DNA from: Desulfovibrionaceae bacterium UBA6814 | GTDB taxonomy: Bacteria > Desulfobacterota > Desulfovibrionia > Desulfovibrionales > Desulfovibrionaceae | Direction: 5' to 3' | Length of the DNA stretch: 9,262 nucleotides | Assembly (NCBI GenBank): GCA_002452635.1 | Contig: DKEU01000115.1 | Coordinates: 2,535 to 11,796, forward strand | In this document: positions 7,924-9,262 of the stretch, piece by piece | Position numbering within the stretch: the stretch's first letter is position 1 | Layout of the letters: every line of letters starts with the position of its first letter | Position numbers and translations under genes: made by a program | Notes under the pieces: model-generated | Databases searched by the model: none | What the model was told of the DNA's origin: nothing | Seen by the model: the letters and a program-made list of their open reading frames with translations, nothing else

Positions 7924-7939
7924 GATAGGAAAACCTCGG

Positions 7940-7980
7940 AAATCGAAAAGCCGCGCCGTCCGCCGAAGCGGACGGGCGGC
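7940..7980 (-). terminator. UUCG-capped intrinsic terminator or attenuator upstream of mfd
   Basis: Read on the minus strand, an 8-bp perfect stem (7968-7975 with 7956-7963) closes a TTCG tetraloop with a C-G closing pair. A further 5-bp stem (7976-7980 with 7950-7954) extends it past one bulged base. TTTTCGATTT follows at 7949-7940. It can end the cheW transcript, but it stands only 16 nt before the mfd GTG, and its T-tract nearly touches the mfd GAGG. No convincing promoter for mfd is seen between hairpin and start codon, so partial read-through (attenuation) into mfd is possible. Confidence 0.7.
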
Positions 7981-8031
7981 TCGCTGCGCTGGGATTCATG
8001 GGCGATCAGCCTGTGGTGCGATTCCTGTTCC

Positions 8032-8156
8032 GCAGGCCGTTCAAAAACCGCGAGGGCAAGGCGCAAGAAAACGTCAAGGCCGAAGCATATTCGACATATG
8101 TGAGGGTTTGACGTTTTCGCAGCAACGCAGCCATCGCGGGATTTTCAACGGCCTGC
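8032..8156 (-). repeat. 125-bp palindromic element, copy B (behind cheW)
   Basis: The best-paired copy. Terminal inverted repeats (8032-8046 against 8142-8156) differ at one position. CCGCGA pairs with TCGCGG. The inner arms 8067-8077 and 8108-8118 are a perfect 11-bp match. The apex CATAT (8086-8090) pairs with ATATG (8096-8100). It begins with the G of the cheW TAG stop and has the same orientation relative to its upstream gene as copies A and C. By hand it differs from copy C at 15 of 125 positions. The terminator-like hairpin upstream of mfd lies about 50 nt beyond its far end, so it occupies the cheW 3' UTR. Confidence 0.92.
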
Positions 8157-8632
8157 TAGACTTGGGCCAGGATATCGTGCTCCTCGTTGGACAGCAGGCG
8201 GTCCAGGTCCAGGAGGATGAGCAGCCGGTCCTCCAGCTTGCCCACCCCGCTGATGTACTCGGACTCGAGGCCCGCCACCACCGGCGGCGGGGGCTCCACC
8301 GTGCTGGACGGAATGCGCAGTACCTCGGACACCGAATCCACCACGAAGCCCACGATCATGTTGTTGATCTCGATCACGATGATGCGGGTGTGCTTGTCGT
8401 GCTTGCGGGTATCCAATCCGAATCGCTTGCGCAGGTCGATGATGGGGATCACGTTGCCGCGCAGGTTGATGACGCCCTCCACAAAAGGCGGGGCCTTGGG
8501 AACCTTGGTGATCTCCATGGTGCGGATGATCTCCTGCACCTTAAGAATGTCCACGCCAAACTCTTCGTCGCCGATGCTGAAGGTCACGAGCTGCATGAGC
8601 TCGGCGTCTTTCTTCACCTGGGTCTCTTCCAC
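8156..8632 (-). CDS. cheW: Chemotaxis coupling protein CheW
   Basis: CheW bridges chemoreceptors (MCPs) and the histidine kinase CheA in the chemosensory array. The 158-residue product is one complete CheW domain (about 12-150): LVTFSIGDEEFGVDILKVQ, VPKAPPFVEGVINLRGNVIP and IDLRKRFGL are family signatures, and LLILLDLDRLL is the last strand-helix. The GTG at 8632-8630 is chosen because AGGGAG (8645-8640) lies 7 nt upstream and the protein then has typical length; an in-frame ATG near 8848 would add a Pro/Arg-rich leader that crosses the promoter. A promoter candidate lies at 8733-8705. The gene is alone on its side of a divergent region and no other chemotaxis gene is visible. Its TAG stop is fused to repeat copy B. 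Confidence 0.95.
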   Translation of the reverse strand: MEETQVKKDAELMQLVTFSIGDEEFGVDILKVQEIIRTMEITKVPKAPPFVEGVINLRGNVIPIIDLRKRFGLDTRKHDKHTRIIVIEINNMIVGFVVDSVSEVLRIPSSTVEPPPPVVAGLESEYISGVGKLEDRLLILLDLDRLLSNEEHDILAQV

Positions 8633-8639
8633 GGCGCTT

Positions 8640-8645
8640 CTCCCT
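8640..8645 (-). promoter_or_regulatory. Ribosome-binding site that sets the GTG start of cheW
   Basis: Minus-strand AGGGAG, 7 nt before GTG 8632-8630. It supports the short 158-residue product over longer in-frame readings. Confidence 0.8.
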
Positions 8646-8704
8646 GGGTTGTCGCCCGGCGGGGCCGGGCGGCTGGTACCGGACAAAAGACATTCAGTAT
8701 TGAA

Positions 8705-8733
8705 TTGATAAACCCATTTTTCCCGACTGGCAA
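8705..8733 (-). promoter_or_regulatory. Candidate sigma-70 promoter of cheW
   Basis: Minus-strand TTGCCA (8733-8728, 5 of 6 match to TTGACA), a 17-bp spacer, and TATCAA (8710-8705, 4 of 6 match to TATAAT), in a locally AT-rich stretch of an otherwise GC-rich window. The expected transcription start near 8698 would give a leader of about 65 nt. Confidence 0.5.
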
Positions 8734-8770
8734 TACAATGTTGGACAGGAGTGCCGGCGCGGGCCGGCGG

Positions 8771-8799
8771 TTGCCAGGAACGCCGGCCTCGGATACTAT
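8771..8799 (+). promoter_or_regulatory. Candidate sigma-70 promoter of the small plus-strand gene
   Basis: TTGCCA (8771-8776), a 17-bp spacer and TACTAT (8794-8799, 4 of 6). The predicted start near 8806 leaves a leader of about 48 nt. It is divergent from the cheW promoter and uses the same -35 hexamer. Confidence 0.5.
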
Positions 8800-8822
8800 G
8801 CGGCGATACAGGACGCCCGCCC

Positions 8823-8837
8823 GGCGGGAGTCCCGCC
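8823..8837 (+). other. Hairpin abutting the ribosome-binding site of the small gene
   Basis: GGCGGG (8823-8828) pairs with CCCGCC (8832-8837) around AGT. The very next bases are the AAGGAG ribosome-binding site (8838-8843). A second CCCGCC at 8816-8821 competes for the same GGCGGG, though with a tight loop, so two mutually exclusive pairings are possible. It may affect ribosome access. Confidence 0.45.
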
Positions 8838-8853
8838 AAGGAGAACACCCGGC

Positions 8854-9075
8854 ATGGCCCAATTCCTGTCCACCAGCATCAACTTTCCCATCGAAGAGCA
8901 GATCAAGACCCTGGGGGACGACGAACTGCTCGACTTCTGGGAGGAAACCCAATACCTGGAGCGGTTCCTCGAAGAGGAGGCCGCCAGCCATACCGCCACG
9001 TCCTTCGAGTACGAGCGCCTCATCGTGCAGGAGCTCCAACTCCGCTCCTGCCAGCGCTGCGCCTGCAAAGCCTAG
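8854..9075 (+). CDS. Small acidic conserved-looking protein, unknown function
   Basis: A 73-residue protein that I do not recognise. It is strongly acidic (EEQ, GDDELLD, EEEAA) and mostly helical in character, with an amphipathic run DELLDFWEETQYLERFLEEE around 23-42. Three cysteines crowd the C terminus in CQRCAC (66-71), a possible metal or redox site, although two pairs of ligands are not present. No signal peptide or membrane segment is seen. AAGGAG at 8838-8843, 10 nt before the ATG, and a promoter candidate at 8771-8799 support real expression. The gene is divergent from cheW and has its own terminator at 9224-9249. Its TAG stop begins repeat copy C; the original C terminus might therefore have been altered by the element. 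A role linked to CheW is only a guess from position. Confidence 0.75.
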   Translation: MAQFLSTSINFPIEEQIKTLGDDELLDFWEETQYLERFLEEEAASHTATSFEYERLIVQELQLRSCQRCACKA

Positions 9076-9199
9076 CAGGCCGCTGAAAATCCCACGATAG
9101 CTGCGTTGCTGCGAACCCGTCAAACCCTCACGTATTTGCAATACGCCTCGGCCTTGACGGATTCTTGCGCCTTGCTCTCGCGGTTTTTGAACGGTCTGC
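9075..9199 (+). repeat. 125-bp palindromic element, copy C (behind the small gene)
   Basis: Homologous to copies A and B but on the opposite chromosomal strand, matching the opposite orientation of its gene. The first base is the G of the TAG stop at 9073-9075. The apex CGTAT (9131-9135) pairs with ATACG (9141-9145). The terminal repeats carry one G-U-type pair and one A-C mismatch in the sense RNA. The strong terminator at 9224-9249 lies 24 nt beyond it, so the element fills the 3' UTR between stop codon and terminator. Confidence 0.9.
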
Positions 9200-9223
9200 G
9201 GTAAAACCTCCCCTGCTCCACGA

Positions 9224-9249
9224 AAAAGCCCCGGCGTTCCGGGGCTTTT
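9224..9249 (+). terminator. Strong intrinsic terminator after the small gene
   Basis: A perfect 11-bp stem: AAAAGCCCCGG (9224-9234) pairs with CCGGGGCTTTT (9239-9249) around CGTT, and CTTGTTT follows. The A-rich left flank lets it work in both directions. It should end the transcript of the small gene and, if a convergent gene lies outside the window, possibly that one too. Confidence 0.9.
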
Positions 9250-9262
9250 CTTGTTTCGTCAG

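Noticed and set aside
4507..8103. A 1198-codon open frame on the plus strand opposite mfd.
   Set aside because: It is exactly antisense to a convincing mfd gene with all helicase motifs, has low-complexity His/Gly/Ala/Leu-rich composition and no family motif; GC-rich codon use leaves such antisense frames open.
8727..8745. Sigma-54 promoter at TGGCAATACAATGTT on the plus strand.
   Set aside because: The -24 GG is present but the -12 GC is missing at the required spacing.
8633..8848. In-frame ATG start for cheW near 8848.
   Set aside because: It would add about 72 Pro/Arg-rich residues without CheW similarity and would cross the promoter and ribosome-binding site of the short form.
1371..9075. 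Pyrrolysine or efficient amber suppression as the reason for open frames after TAG.
   Set aside because: TAG ends five of the seven genes whose end is visible (rodZ, recO, lipoprotein, cheW, small gene), and organisms that decode TAG usually avoid it as stop; no pyl gene is in the window. Kept only as a check.
1247..9199. CRISPR array made from the three repeats.
   Set aside because: The copies are thousands of bases apart, 125 bp long, on both strands and attached to genes.

Overview
The window comes from a GC-rich bacterial chromosome. The protein sequences and gene order fit a Desulfovibrio-like member of the Desulfobacterota (former Deltaproteobacteria). That placement rests on general recognition of the gene set (bacterial two-subunit glycyl-tRNA synthetase, Mfd, SurA-like chaperones, RodZ-like protein, RecO, CheW); no database was searched and the genus is not claimed.

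Layout: from about 8630 down to 1 every gene is on the minus strand. In transcription order these are cheW (8632-8156), mfd (7923-4462), a SurA/parvulin-like lipoprotein (4465-3491), a periplasmic SurA-like peptidyl-prolyl isomerase (3381-2428), a RodZ-like cytoskeletal protein (2399-1371), recO (1218-472) and the first 118 codons of glyQ (355 to the window edge). mfd and the lipoprotein gene overlap by 4 bp (ATGA); the other genes are tightly spaced, so mfd to glyQ can be read as one cluster combining transcription-coupled repair, recombination repair, envelope protein folding, cell shape and tRNA charging. cheW is separated from mfd by a repeat element and a terminator-like hairpin. A divergent region (8633-8853) carries plausible promoters for cheW and for a plus-strand gene for a 73-residue acidic protein (8854-9075), whose transcript should end at a strong intrinsic terminator (9224-9249).

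The most interesting feature is a dispersed palindromic element, exactly 125 bp, present three times (1247-1371, 8032-8156, 9075-9199) at about 88 % pairwise identity by hand alignment. Each copy lies directly behind a gene in the same orientation, and its first base is the G of that gene's TAG stop codon. The element folds into one long hairpin with several conserved stems, and differences between copies include paired, compensatory changes. In all three copies the reading frame beyond the TAG stays open across the whole element. In the copy between rodZ and recO it ends in a TGA that overlaps the recO start as ATGA. recO has no visible Shine-Dalgarno sequence. Either the element inserts at or brings stop codons to gene ends, or it is a structured 3'-UTR element that affects translation or RNA stability.

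Other structures are two tandem perfect or near-perfect hairpins between recO and glyQ, a UUCG-capped terminator-like hairpin within 16 nt of the mfd ribosome-binding region, and a hairpin abutting the ribosome-binding site of the small gene.
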